DNA from: Rhynochetos jubatus
Lineage: Eukaryota > Chordata > Aves > Eurypygiformes > Rhynochetidae
NCBI GenBank assembly: GCA_027574665.1
Contig: CM050673.1
Span: 7,487,420 to 7,551,419, forward strand
Direction: 5' to 3'
Length of the DNA: 64,000 bases
Positions 47,288 to 60,100 of this stretch are shown piece by piece; position 1 is the stretch's first letter; every line of letters starts with the position of its first letter. The position numbers and the translations under genes were made by a program. A model generated the notes under the pieces. The model was not told the DNA's origin. It did no database searches and worked only from the letters and a program-made list of their open reading frames with translations.

Positions 47288-49427
47288 CTAGCACTCAATC
47301 TGCGAGCGTGGCATTCTCCGCAAGCTCAGGGAGTGTCGGTGGATTTCCTGCATCTGCCTTTCCTGCATTTGCCTTATTCTATCTTTTTGCCACATCAAAT
47401 TTTGTGGCATGGGGTATCTTTGTGTTCCCTGCAAGCATCTGAAGGGAATTCTCACGTGGCAGGCTGTTGCTCTGCAGCGAGGCTGAGGCATCGGAGGCAA
47501 AAGCATCCAGCGCTTTCTCTCAGCACAGTAACGATAGGCCTCTTTCCTGTATTGCTTGTCAATGTCATCGCTGTTCTTCCACCCCCCAATGATGAAAACG
47601 TCATCTTTATAATAACAAATCGCTGCTCCTTCAATGCTAAGGACCTCGGGGGGTAAGCTTTCAAGTATCTCATCCGAGGCCCTGCCAGAGATCTTGACCT
47701 TGGCCTCCTCATTATCTATAGGATAACTCTTGGGGCAGCACGATGCTGTATGGTAAAAGTTTGTGTTAGCGACAGACATCTGAAACGAGCAGTAATTATC
47801 AATGAGCGGCAGAGATTCCACATCCTGCCACTGCCTCGTTTCAGCATCGTATCTGATAATGACCGCCCTCAACCCATCTTCGCTATCACTGTCAACTGGG
47901 GTACGAGCAGCGACATAAACAAACCGGTCTTCCACAGAAACAGCTTTGACATCTCGAAGAATCTTTGGTGCTGACTCCAGGTTAAGCCATTTGTCTTGCT
48001 CGGGGTTATAAATGGCCACATCTTTAAAGCCAGGACTGAAATTGCCATGTCCACCAATACTGTACAAGTTCCCTTTAACTTCAGTAAGGCCAAAAGAATG
48101 CTTTCTGGTTATTAGGTTGGAGACTTGCTCCCAGATATTTCTGTTTGGATTGTACCTCTCTACGGTCTTGGCAAACCCTGGTTCCATGGAGCCAGCCACA
48201 TAAACGTAAGACTCTGTCACAGCAACAGCATGGCCATCGAGATGGTTATGTATGTGCGGTAAGTTTACCCACCTATCTTCGTCAATGAAATACCCCACAC
48301 ACTCACTCAGGTAATCTCCTCCCTCCGACACACCACCAATCACCATGATGACGTCCATGTTTTGGCCGAACCGCGGCAACAACGCTACGGGACAAGCGGA
48401 ATGTTGTAGGTTACCAGAGTGCAAGTTCTCGGCCCGCAAGGCGTGACTCTCCACGGCCTCCGACACTAATTTCACACAAGCCTCGTTGCTCGAGACCAGC
48501 CTTTCGGATTTGACGTGGCGAGTGAGGTAAGTGGGTTTCATCTGAGACAACCTAAGCACTTTAAAGAGATCTTCAAAGTACTTCTCTCTTTCCTCGGGAC
48601 TTTTCTGAACCCACTTCAAAACAGTCTCAAAGAGGATTTCTTCAGAGTCCACCGTGATCTCCGAGTCCGACAGCCAGTCCCTGATGAGGTGAAAGGGCAA
48701 CGTGTAGAACTCCTCATCTTGGATAACTTTGTGGAAGTTTCTCCTGATCATGTCCTGAGCTTTGAGGGCCAGCTGATTCAAGGAATACATGTGGGCCAAG
48801 CTGTGAACCGCAACGCAATTGGAGAGGTTGAGTTTCTTCTTCAGAAACTCCCCACAGAACTCTTTTAACCGGATCAGCAGAAACCTGCGGGACAAACGAA
48901 CAGGGGTGACGCTGCGGCCCGGGCCCAGTCGCCGCCAGCCCCTCCCGGGGCCCCGCTCACCTGTCAGCCATCTCCAGCACCTCGTGGACGTTGCCGGGAC
49001 TGACGCGGATGGTACCGGTGTACATGAAGCCGATGACGGCCTCCACCGTGTCGGGGTCGGGGCCGCCCTCCGAGCTCCACTTCTGCAGCTCCACACGGCC
49101 CGAGCGCGACTCCGCGAAGCCCCCCGAAAGCAGCGGCGTGAAGTACTCGGTGGCGGCGGCCAGGACGGAGCGGTGAGCCCGGTACTCGCGCGTCACCCCG
49201 GGCCGCCCGCCACCGAAGGCCAGAGTGATGTCGCAGTAAAGGCCGTGGCGGCGCTGCTCGTTCTGCCGCCAAGCCAGGTCGGAGCAGTGCGCCGAGCACC
49301 CGAACTCCTCCGCCTCCGCCTCCCCATCCATCCCCCCGCCGCGCGGGCCCCCGCCCTCCGCTTCCGGCGGGCCGGGGCCCGGCTGCGGCTGAGGGGAGGC
49401 CGCGGCCGCCGCCATCTTGTCCGACAT
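47288..49427 (-). CDS. KLHL11: Kelch-like protein 11, CUL3 adaptor
   Basis: BTB–BACK–kelch protein of the CUL3 ligase family; its substrate is not well defined, and human KLHL11 is known as a paraneoplastic autoantigen. Two exons on minus, 49427–48961 and 48884–47288 (TAG), join in frame ([12 protein letters not shown]) to 687 residues (human 708). ATG at 49427 opens [10 protein letters not shown]; a second in-frame ATG at 49415 is also possible. An acidic, glycine-rich lead is followed by BTB at about 55–165 ([33 protein letters not shown]), BACK at about 165–270 ([12 protein letters not shown]) and kelch repeats ([31 protein letters not shown]). It ends SQIEC as in human. Near the C-terminus a 5-residue unit (RQMQE) is duplicated relative to the human protein as I recall it. 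Confidence 0.97.
47345..47374 (-). repeat. 15-bp in-frame tandem duplication in KLHL11
   Basis: TTCCTGCATCTGCCT (47345–47359) is followed at once by TTCCTGCATTTGCCT (47360–47374), differing at one base. It encodes the repeated RQMQE in the C-terminal tail after the last kelch repeat. Confidence 0.9.
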
Positions 49428-49900
49428 GGCGGGTGGCGGCCAGTGCGCTTGCGCGGGGGGAGCGGGCGGCGCGAGGGGCGCGCGAGGCGCTGCCCCCTGG
49501 CGGGGAGGTGGCGCCGCCGCCGCCGGTAAAACGGCGGGAGTGGCGCGGAGGGGGAGGCGGCACAAGCGCAGCGCCCGGGGTCACCCGTCCCCTCAGTCCG
49601 GGCCGCCGTCACCTGGGGGCGCGGGATGTGCCCGGGGTGAGTGCCACGCTCATTCCCCAGTGAGCAGCGAGGGCGTTTGGGCCAGCGCCGCGGCGGAGAC
49701 CCCCGGTCCCAGCCTGCCCGCCTCAGGGACGGAGCCGTCGGTTCCCGCTCCCCGGGGCGCTGCTGCCCAGCGAGCGCGAAAAAAACCCGTCAGGAGCGAC
49801 CTGCTGGGCCTGACCTGCTGCTTCACCGTTTTGGGATCGCCCCGGTGCCGGAGGTGTCCGCCGGGTTGGCCAGCGAGGCCGTGACAGCCGGGGCGTTTGC
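49405..49900 (-). promoter_or_regulatory. CpG-rich promoter of KLHL11 with a YY1-type motif
   Basis: CpG-dense sequence spans and precedes the KLHL11 start. On the minus strand AAGATGGCGGC (49418–49408) matches the YY1 element often found just downstream of transcription starts; here it also encodes the KMAA of the N-terminus. No TATA box was seen. The assignment is inferred from position. Confidence 0.55.
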
Positions 49901-50944
49901 CGCTGACCCTCGGCTCGAGGGGCCCGGTTCACTCGCGAGGCAACTGGAGTGCTTTGCCAAGCCGCACACGCACCACCGACCTGGACGTGGGTTTATTCAG
50001 AGCCCTGAGCCACCCTTGTGATCACTTCCTCAGGCAAGCCTGCTGGGAAGGGCCTGCACCTGCGGCATCACTCACTCCAGGTGAGGTGCACTGATTTTTG
50101 AACTAGTATGAAGCGAGCTGCAGCTGATTTAAAGGTTTACTATGGACTATAATACAGTTCCCCCATTCTTGTATGCGACTGTATCAATTATAGGTAGTTA
50201 CTTTCCTCCTTTTCCTTCTCTCAGCTGCTAAATTTCACCTTGCCACCCATGTAACATGACAGGTTTGGGGTTTCTTCCTTCTCTCACTGCTCCCAGGTTC
50301 AGCATTGTGTTAAATAACTGTTTCCCAGCTTGCCCACATTCCAGGACCAACTTTTGGAAGGCAGAAGTGGAAAAAGAGCAAATCAGTAGTGTATTATTTA
50401 TTTGAGTTAGGCTACAATACACAGACAAGTAGGACGCTGAAGGTATTACTGAGATTATTTCTGCATCTGCAGCTAACGTGAGTGACATTCCATATACCAG
50501 CAATCACGTAATAAATGAGAAGTTGTTTGCATAAATACAGACACTGGAATACACGTGGTTTCACAGTTTGAACAGCAGTATGTTACAATTTTACACTTTA
50601 AATTACTACACCAGAATTGGAGTAACATCGGTTATACATCAGCAGTGGTCCCACTATTCAGGATACAGTCAGACCAAAGATGAGAACACAGTAAACAAAT
50701 TGAAAAACAACCAACAACAAAAAAAGGCCCAGACAAGGCTTATGGGAATGATGGGTACTTTCCCCTCTGTTGGGAAAAGTTACAGCTCGTTACCAGACTA
50801 TAGGTCTTCCACAAGTTCAGTAAGACTGCGCCTACAAGCAAAACTCCCCTCCCAAAACCCTTAATCTTTTCTGGAAACAAAATGAAAGGAGTAGAAAAAA
50901 ATAAAAGGGTGAGAGACAGTATTAAATACAGCAGGTAACACATG
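49901..50944. other. Intergenic sequence between KLHL11 promoter and ACLY 3' end
   Basis: AT-richer sequence without a recognisable gene. It contains a second minus-strand AATAAA (plus TTTATT at 50397–50402), which could serve a longer ACLY transcript. Confidence 0.5.
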
Positions 50945-50964
50945 GAATATCACAAGTTTTGGTT

Positions 50965-50970
50965 TTTATT
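50965..50970 (-). terminator. Proximal poly(A) signal of ACLY
   Basis: TTTATT on plus (AATAAA on minus), about 165 bases after the ACLY stop, followed in minus sense by T-rich sequence. A distal candidate lies at 50397–50402. Confidence 0.65.
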
Positions 50971-51133
50971 AGAGTAAGGTTCTATGCTTATAAAACAGTT
51001 GCTTCGCACAGTTTGAGCGGGCAGCTCAGTGTCTATGTACCGACGGCCTTCATACAGCGAAGTCCCACGTGTGGCTGTTCTCTGTGCAGGCTTCCGTCTC
51101 CTTGAGGTGACATTGAGGCAATACTGCAGGTTC

Positions 51134-54100
51134 TCACATAGTCATGTGCTCCGGTAAAACATAGGATATGTCATCCCACGGGTGACGGTACAGACCTTGC
51201 TTCAATCTCTTCTGATCCAGGTAGTGTCCTAAAACAAAAGTGGTTGCTGTGACAGAATTTCTGCTCCTCCTTGGCTTACTCTGCCTCAAGACAACTTTGG
51301 TTTTGGTAGTCCTACAACTAGCATTTCAGACCAAGTCCCCAGCGGTCCACGTGTCCCACGTTCGTGGTGGTAGGGCATCCCCCAGCAGGAGGGAAGGGGC
51401 AGGAAGATGGCAAACTTACCAATGAATCCCATACTCCTGCCTAGTACAAAGATGCCATTAAGAGCTCCTATATCAATGTATTCATCTGCTTCTTCCCTGC
51501 AAGAGGAAAGAAATTAAATAAATAGATCACTATGAGGAACTAAGGGATCAATATTATCCAGTCTGAGTCTGCTGTAATGCCAGCAGCTACACTGAATTCA
51601 CACGGGATTCCTCCCTCCACGCCTAGGCTACATTTCCTTCACAACGTCCTGCTGAAATCCTGGCCCCACGTGAGCTGACAGCGTGGCTTCCATCATTTTC
51701 ACAGGACCATGACCCCAGAGAAACAGCCCCCTACCTACTTACCGTGTGAAAGAGCCACAATTCCTGAGTACATCAACAAAGGCAACTCCGATGAAGCCAT
51801 CTACATTCAGGATAAGGTTTGGTTTCTGCAGGAAATGAAAACACCCCCCAATAAAGATGTTAGTGGCAAGCAACTTCCACTTTGAGGGCTGCCCTTAACT
51901 GGGCACACCAGCCTAGCGATACAGATGGCTGTTCAGCACCTTGAGCAAGAGCCACGCTTAACACACGGGATGGCAAACCAGCCCCAGAGAGCGGGTCTGC
52001 ATTTGGGTCACCCACAGAGATTACTTGCCCCAGGGGCACACAGAGCGCTAGCTCTGCCTCAGATTTAACCACAGCGGTTCCGGGTACACTGTGGGCAACG
52101 GGCTTTGGGTTGTTCAGCATTTTCCCAGTGTATAAAATGTTTTCAATCTCAGCAAACTGCAGTTACACTCGGCCCAAAGTCTACCAGAGAAAACCAAAAC
52201 CCCAGCAACAGTTTATGAAGCACTGCAACTAAAACACGGTATTAACCCTGCGGCACTTGTCCCTCAGTAAGCAAAAAGTGTTCAAGAGAAGAAATACTAG
52301 TGCATGTCACCTTGGAAGTTGTAATTTTTTCTACTTCAAGCGCATAGTCCAACAGCGGGGTGGCCGGGAAATGCTGCTTCACGTAGTCTTTCAGAATCTG
52401 AACTCTCATGTCTGGGTTATTTATCTGCAAGTTAAAAACACGTGGCTGTCTGATGTTGCCTCTTACACAGGTTACTTGCCATAAGCTTTACTATTTGTAG
52501 GTTGAGGATTCCTGAGCCCTGAGAGTTTGGTCAATAGCTACCTCTGAAAGTTGCCAATTTCCTTTATTTTTCTTTTTCCTCTCCCCCAACACTTTAGAAC
52601 CAACCAACCAACCCATCCCCAGTTTTCAGTAATGAAGTTCCTTACCGATTTCACTCTGTGTCCGATGCCCATGATCAGTTTCCCTTCTTTCTTCATCTTA
52701 TTCACAAACTCCATGGGGATAATCCCACTGTCGAAGGCTTTGCTGAACATTTTAGCTGCGGCATCCAGCGCTCCGCCAAACCGGTCTCCCTGGGTGCGAT
52801 ACACAGAGGGAATTACAGCAAAGGGCTCCACAGTCATGGTACAAAGCAAGCACAAGGTTATCGTTCCCATCTGCCCTGCCTGTCACTGTGGCATTCCTGG
52901 AATTAAAGTCATGCAGGCACCTGAGATACAGCATCTGCTCATAACACAACTGTCAGTGTGTGCCCAACGCAGCCCCCACCAGAGACAGCGGGGGGAAAAT
53001 GCAATCTAAGGTCTGTTTTATTCACATTTTTACCTGTCAGTGTTGGAAGAGACCACCCAACCATACAGGGACAATGCTGACAGCAATTTGGCCTCTTGCT
53101 TACTAGAAAAGCAGACTAAGTTTTAAACCTAGAGCTTGAATTCAACCTTAGAGTTGAATTCAACAGAAATTCAAAGTCTGAGTGAGCAGACACACCCTGT
53201 GTGTGGCTCTGCACCCAATCCAAATTTTAAATTAATAACACCTGGACAGAGTAATGAGTGGCAAGACTAAACCTCCTGGATACAAAGTACTCACAATGGT
53301 GAGAAGGCCTGAAGTGAGACTGGAGACAAGATCTTTCCCAGCTCTTGCGCAGACGATGGTGTTGTGGGCTCCAGACACAGCAGGCCCATGATCTGCCGTT
53401 ACCATCAGACACATCTCGATGAACTGGCAGGCGTACTTCGGTAACCTGAGCAAGGAAGGGACCGAAGTCACGTATTGTAAAGAAAACCGGACAACAAGAC
53501 ACTTGGTGTGGCACTGGACAGTGACTTGTTTGAGGTGTATGTGTGAAAGAGGAGAGAAAGGGAGCCCCTCAGTGCACCCCAGTATCTTTCTCAGAGATGA
53601 GAGCTCAGGGCTGAGGGTCAGTTTTGTACACTTGAGCTCTCACACGCTCAGCTGCCTGATCAGTGAGCTCTGCGGGTCCCCCCAAGGGGAGCTACGAGGC
53701 TGTGCTAGCTCTGCCAAGCCAGATTCCACCTAGTGCCTCTGGTGGAAGCACCATCAGGCGGAGGCAGCAAACTTGGGCCATTCAGAACATTCCCTGTAGG
53801 CTGCTTTGCAAGTGTCTGTGAACTCCCCAGTCACTCCAAGGTCAAGGTGTAATTGTAATAAGGAAGTAGTCAGTGTGAAACAGGCCTAGAACAGAGAAAT
53901 TTCCTCAATGCACCACAAAACTTGTGGAAAACTTCATCCCAAGACTGAAACGCATTGTATGAAAGCTTGAAACAGTGGTCAATACCCCCTGCTCCGAGAC
54001 ATTTCCAGTTAATCTATGTTAACTAAGGAATCCTGGAGTTACTTTTCTGCTTAAAAGTCTGTCAACAAACAGGCAAAACTTGAAGCTAAAGTATTTGGGA

Positions 54101-57100
54101 GCTTTCACAAGAGCTGCCTCACCTCCTTTGAAACCAGAGCAGGCCCAGAACCCCTCCAATTCCCATCTCCTCTTTGAAGACCTCAGTGATCGGCATCCCA
54201 GCATAAATCAGTTCCTGACCTCTCTCGTCACAGATGCTTGTCATGAAGGAAGCCGGTTTGCGGATCAGACCCAGCTCCTGAAATCGCAGCACGAAGACGG
54301 GACTTTACACAACCCACGTGAGAAACAAGGGGCAGCAGGAGGCAGTGTCAAACAACACCACCTTAAACCTGCCCTCAGAGCAGCTTCCGTGGCCTAGAAC
54401 CAGCGCAGCCAGTGAGCTCAAACACCGCCATAAAGCACGAAATACAATCCCGAGGCAACGCCATTGTTGCCATAAGCACCCAGCATCACAGCAAACATCC
54501 CGTCTGGTTTTTAAGGAACCAGAAAGCAGATCAAACCAGCAGAGCTCACCCTTGCCCAGGAGTAATCCATCGGCACAGTTGGAGGAGGCACTTCCTCAGC
54601 CGGCTCAATCACTCTTTTGGCCACAAGGTCCTGGTAGACAGACCTAGGGAGAGAATCCCTTTATTAACATAATTCCTTTTAAGAGATGCAAGTGAGGTGG
54701 TATTAATCTACACCTCAAAACCCCAGAATGAAGAGAAGTTGCTTGCCTTAAGCAGGAATACATTCCTTTGTCAGGCTATAATCAGTGCCCTAACAGTTTT
54801 TCTCCCCTGCTGATGTGACTTACTGAATGACCTCTCCCAGCTCATCAAAACTCCGGGGAACAAACACACCAGCTTCTTTCAATGCTTGATTCTTTGCAAC
54901 AGCAGTTTCCGAAGCCTGGTTGGCACAAGCGCCTGCATGGCCAAACTGCACCTACAGAGAGAAGGGACAGCAGTAAGGAATACGAGCTCTTTACCTGAGG
55001 AGAGTGAAACAGAGCAAAGGACTGGCTCAGAAGCTGGTGACAGAGGAGTACCACGACTGCACATCTGCCTTATTTGGGCTCACAGAGCTCTTGGTTACAA
55101 GCGCGAGCGGTACTGCAACACACAGGGCATCTTCTGATCTGTAATCGCTTGAGGTTCTTCCACTGACCTTCCATCTCCCTGAATTCCCCCACCCTCCAGA
55201 TCTTAACATGCATCTTTCCCACTCCTGATGCCGGTGGCTATTAGAATCTGTTTGTTCCCTGGGATCTCTGGGCTCCCTGTACACGTAGGCAGACTCCCTG
55301 GGAAATCTCCGGTGGCAGAGTACAGAAGCACAAAAAGCTTTTATCATCTAGATTATTAACTTCCGCATGTTCAGTCGCCACCGGCACTACAGGAAGGTTT
55401 AGGCAGAGGGAGAGAAGTTGGCATTTTGTCCTGCCGTGGATATATACTTATTTTATGTATTTGCTCCTGGTTTTGCACATACCTCAGAAGAGAACATAGT
55501 GGCACAAGTGCCAATGCACCAGCACACCACTGGCTTGGTGATACGACCTTCTTTAATGCCCCTGCAGATCTTATACTCTTCTGTACCCCCAATCTGCAGA
55601 AAGAGAGACACAGCTGAGTTGGTTCAAAACTGCACTTTGTCAAAACCATCTTCGAGACGCAGCTGGAAACATCACCTGGATTTTTCTCCTTTTTCACTGA
55701 ATAACTGCTGAACTCTCAAAACAAAGTCTCCTCATCTGATTTTTTTTTTTAAGGTAGGGTAGACTAAGCTTGTCTGTGGAACATGCTCTGCTTCTCTGGA
55801 TTAAAGCACCACGAAATAAAAATTCAGGCGTTCAAGGACGGTATAAATAGCTGCCACTTATCTGTAGCTGTTATTGGGAGCATCCGACCTGGCTCCCAGG
55901 ACACTCAGAACAACACACCTGGGTATTTCTCAGATAGGAGTGAACCTGTCTCACCTCTCCAAGCACTACAATCATTTTCACTCCTGGAGTATCTTCGTAA
56001 CGCAAGACGTGATCCATAAAAGTTGAGCCAGGATATCTGGTAGAATACAGGGAAAACAGTAGAAGTTGAATGTGTTTCATAAACTTCTGCGAGAAGAACA
56101 AACAGCCACCCTGCCCATCTCCCTCCAGATCACTAAATTCTCCTGGTGACCGACTCAAATGATGGTTTTGCTGAAGATGCAGACTCCTACCTGTCTCCCC
56201 CGATGGCCACCCCTTCATACACCCCATCTGTGGTTCGGGAAATGATGTTGTTGAGCTCATTTGACATCCCTCCGGACCGTGAAACATACGCCACGCTGCC
56301 AGGACGGTACAGTTTCGATGCCAAAATATTATCCAGCATGCCTCCTGTGTTGCCTATTTTAAAGCAACCTGGTTTAATCCCACCAACCTACAAGAAAAAT
56401 GGGAGAATGATGTAAGTTTTAAAGGGCTTTACATCCAACTTAGGAACGTTTCCGTAAGACTGCCTTGTCAGCATTTATACAAACAATGGAAGACAGTAAT
56501 GTGACCTTAAAATGAGGCACTGATGTGCACTTTATATAACTAAGGACAAAAGGCTACACCTTAGCCTTTGGAGAAAGCCGATCTGAAGATTAAGACAGAT
56601 GGACAAGAGGAAGAAAAAAAGGTCACCAGTTCTTACAGTTGCAGGCCCAATGATGGTGACTCCTTTTTTATCAGCTGTCTTGATCAGTTTGCGCGTCAGA
56701 GCCTCTGGAATGCCCTCTGCAATAATGGCAATGGTGCGGATCTGCATCAGGAGACAGCAAACCATCAGTACCCCCAGCGCTGCCACCCTAAAAAACTCTG
56801 CAGGGCAGAGAAGGCAACGACCCGCTCCTGCCTCCGGTCAGGCCATGCTGTGCACTATCGTGCAGGAAGGCCCTGTGCATGGATCCCCAGTCTACTGTGA
56901 CCTTCACAGCAGCCTCAATGCACCATTCAGAATGTTCCCCCCCCGCCCAGTGCTGCGGTAACGTGCAGTTAACCGACCCGGAGTAGTCACTCCTAACAAA
57001 GACGTGCTGAGCTCCTCCTACACAAATTGCAAGCCCAGCATTAGAATTTGCTATGCAGCTCCAGTATCCTCCTCAGAGTCCACAGGGAGTTAAACCCACA

Positions 57101-60100
57101 ATATTTCTCCAAGCTGGAAAACCAAGACAATTTCCTAATGCCATCGTGGTTTAACACACACTGGTACCCTGCTGACAAGCCCTTTCTGCTTCTCTTGGGC
57201 TGCTTCCAGCTCACTCGCTCACCTGTGGATAATTCATGGTTTCAACAGTGCTGTCATAAGCAGAGCGCAGAGACGCAAAGTTGATGAGAACATCCACCTC
57301 TGGGTGCTTCCTCATGGCATCCGACATGTTCTTGTAGACTGGGATCAGGATTTCTTTGTGGCCCCAGTAGAACTTCTGCCTGTGATCACCACTGCGGAGG
57401 AGAAGATGGAAAAGCCCTGACTCTACAGGCTACTGCAAAGACAAAGGACAGAGTGCATGCAGAGAGGAGTTTACAAACCCCAGTTCTCAGACACCAAGAC
57501 TGACTGTAAGACACTCACTAGCAAGCGAGTGTACATGGGGAGGGCCCATACTAACAGCAGGAGGTTCTTCAGAGTATAGAACAGAGCAGCATATGGAAGG
57601 AGACGGGCTAATGGGAACAGAGGCATCCAGCAAGATGAATAAGCTCTCCCACAGTGAAGTTACCAGAGCCTCAATTCTACTCCAAGCTGGAAGACAGAAT
57701 GAGGCACAGAAAGAGTAATGAATGAGATGCATGCAAAGCTGCATTACTGGACTGGGGCAAACACTGGACTGGGGAACAGGCAACTAGTATCTGCAGTGAA
57801 CAGCCAGGACAGCAGCGTGAGGGCCAGTCACTTCCCGATTCTGCTACAACGAGTCGCTACCCTCCCTGCCCCACACAAGCTGAAGGGGATGCCCCTTGAA
57901 GTTTCACCACTGATGTTGCCTTTTGCGTGGTAGATGCTCCAACTGGAGCTTGACTGAAGTTCTGCACTGTTCAGTCCTTTAAGTTTAGTGTTATCAGCTG
58001 CATTCCCATACTGGTACATTTGTAACGGAACATTCCGGGGTTTGCCAGCCTGGGTTCCTCCAAAAGGTCAAGCAGAATCAGACAATTTTAAGTAGCCTTA
58101 AGTGTTTAACCCCCGTTGCTTTTTCTTCATTAAACAACCGCGACAGTGCAAGGGGCTGACGCTCATCTATAGCCATGGCTATGTCTGCGGTCAGTGTTAG
58201 TACCCTGAGGTTTGCACATGCTGAGAAGGCACTCCAGGGCTGCAATTATCATCAGAGCCGCGGGCTAACAGCACGAGGCACTTAACTGTCAAGAGGTAGA
58301 GTTCTCTGCAGGACAGAGGTTGATTAGACATCAGCTATCCTAAATACCTCAGAAATGACGCAAAGCTCCTACCTCTGTGTGGCTCCCTTCTCACTGTCTC
58401 AGCGAGAACACCACAACTCTATCCCACCGAAGGATCTGCTCGCTTCCTGCCTGCTAGGAAACCACTGCCTCTGTAGATAGGAAAGACTATGAACAGGGTT
58501 TTACTTTGAAACTGTTGTTTGGCTACGTGATAGACACTGCTTTAGTCTATTAGCAGAGCTGCTCCGATTCTGGCTGATAGCTGGAAGGGAAGATTCCAGC
58601 TGCTGATTCCAAATCATCTCAGACAAGCATGCAGCAACAGCAGACGAGTGGAAGAAGCCCTACACAGCCTTACTACCTCTGCTAAGCCAGTGGGCTGTTA
58701 AAGCAAGCCCAACTACTCATGCCTTCCTCACTTGCTGAGTGAGGGAACGGAACTGGGACAACCTTGGGAAAAGCGTGAAGTGGGACTTCAGGTACGTGAC
58801 TAACATGTCAGCTGTTTCAACAGAGCAGCCCAAAATCGATGGTGAGGGAAAAAGGAAGCAGTCTGCAAAGCCAACCTGATGGTAGAAGGGAGCACAGGAG
58901 GAGGTGTTAAAGCAGAGGTGGAGACTAGGGCAGAGCTACACTAGAGAATAGCAGACCGGAAGAGGAGGAAGCCAACGGAAGAATTTGAGGGAAGCAGTCA
59001 GAAAAATAACACAGCCAACACAGGCTACTTACGTGAATGGATAAACCATGGCAGCTACGGAAGGTTCATCCCGGGAGCAAATATAATCAAAGTCCAGCAT
59101 TCCTTGCACAGCCCGTGTCTGCATCCCCCAGATGATCGCTTTGGTGTGACGGCTGAACAGGGTTGTAGCTTTACCTGCTCAGAGAGAGAGGGGGGAAAAA
59201 AACCCAACACACTCAAAACGTACATCCGTGCAAGGCAAACTGCAGCTTTGCCAGGTGTCTGCCGCAAGCCTCCCAGACAAGCACGTTCCCCTCCCTCCAG
59301 CCTGAGCCCGGGTGAGCTGCAGGATGTACTAGCCACACTGTCCAGACTACGGAAGATACTGCAGGTGAAGCAGCATCCCCCATCCCAGGATTCTGAACAC
59401 AACAGCCAGGTTTTGGGTTTCACAAAATGGGCAAGTGCTTAATCACAGAGGGGGAGCTGGTGGAGGAGAGAAGCGAGAGCTGCCTTTTCCTCTTCTTGCA
59501 TGGGCCATTCACGTTCCTGCCAGAGTTTTATTCTGCAGAGCTGAAGAGGAAGGGAACTTCGAATTTATAAATCTGTGCACGTTCTACAGTCTGGGAGACC
59601 CGCAGGAGGTTCGCCTCCCGTTTGTTGTGGCACCGCAGTAGGATGATAGGAAATAAGAAGCAGGAAATGGAGGGGACAAAATCCGAAAGGAGCTCTACAC
59701 ACTCAGCTTTTGTTCTCAGGTGGGGTGTTTTTGATGATCAGAATCCAACACAAACCTGATGGCTCCAAGAATCTATAGCCCAAAACTTGGTTTTGGGGGA
59801 CAGAGTCACAGGAAAGGCTCATGAGGATGCTTAAAGTATATTTATACCACTTGTCACAGCAAAGTGTTGAGCTCTTCCTTCTGACTTCAAGCAGAGATCA
59901 GTTTAAAACTCTTAAGAACTCAGAGCTGATCCCAACTCAGTCTACAGCTAATTTCTTTCTGGCTTTGAATCAAAGGTAAACAGCATTAGGGATTAAACAG
60001 CATACTGTTCTTCTGGCTTTAACAAGAAAGCAGCCACCATTCTCCAGCCCTCCACGTTCACAGTTTAGATGTGCTGCCACGTGACTTGTTACTAGGAAAC

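Noticed and set aside
49428-49565. N-terminal extension of KLHL11 beyond 49427
   Set aside because: The frame stays open but offers no ATG; the extension is Pro/Ala-rich promoter sequence.
53035-53075. A CR1-like string TTGGAAGAGACCACCCAACC in an ACLY intron
   Set aside because: The match is too short and diverged to call without a library search.
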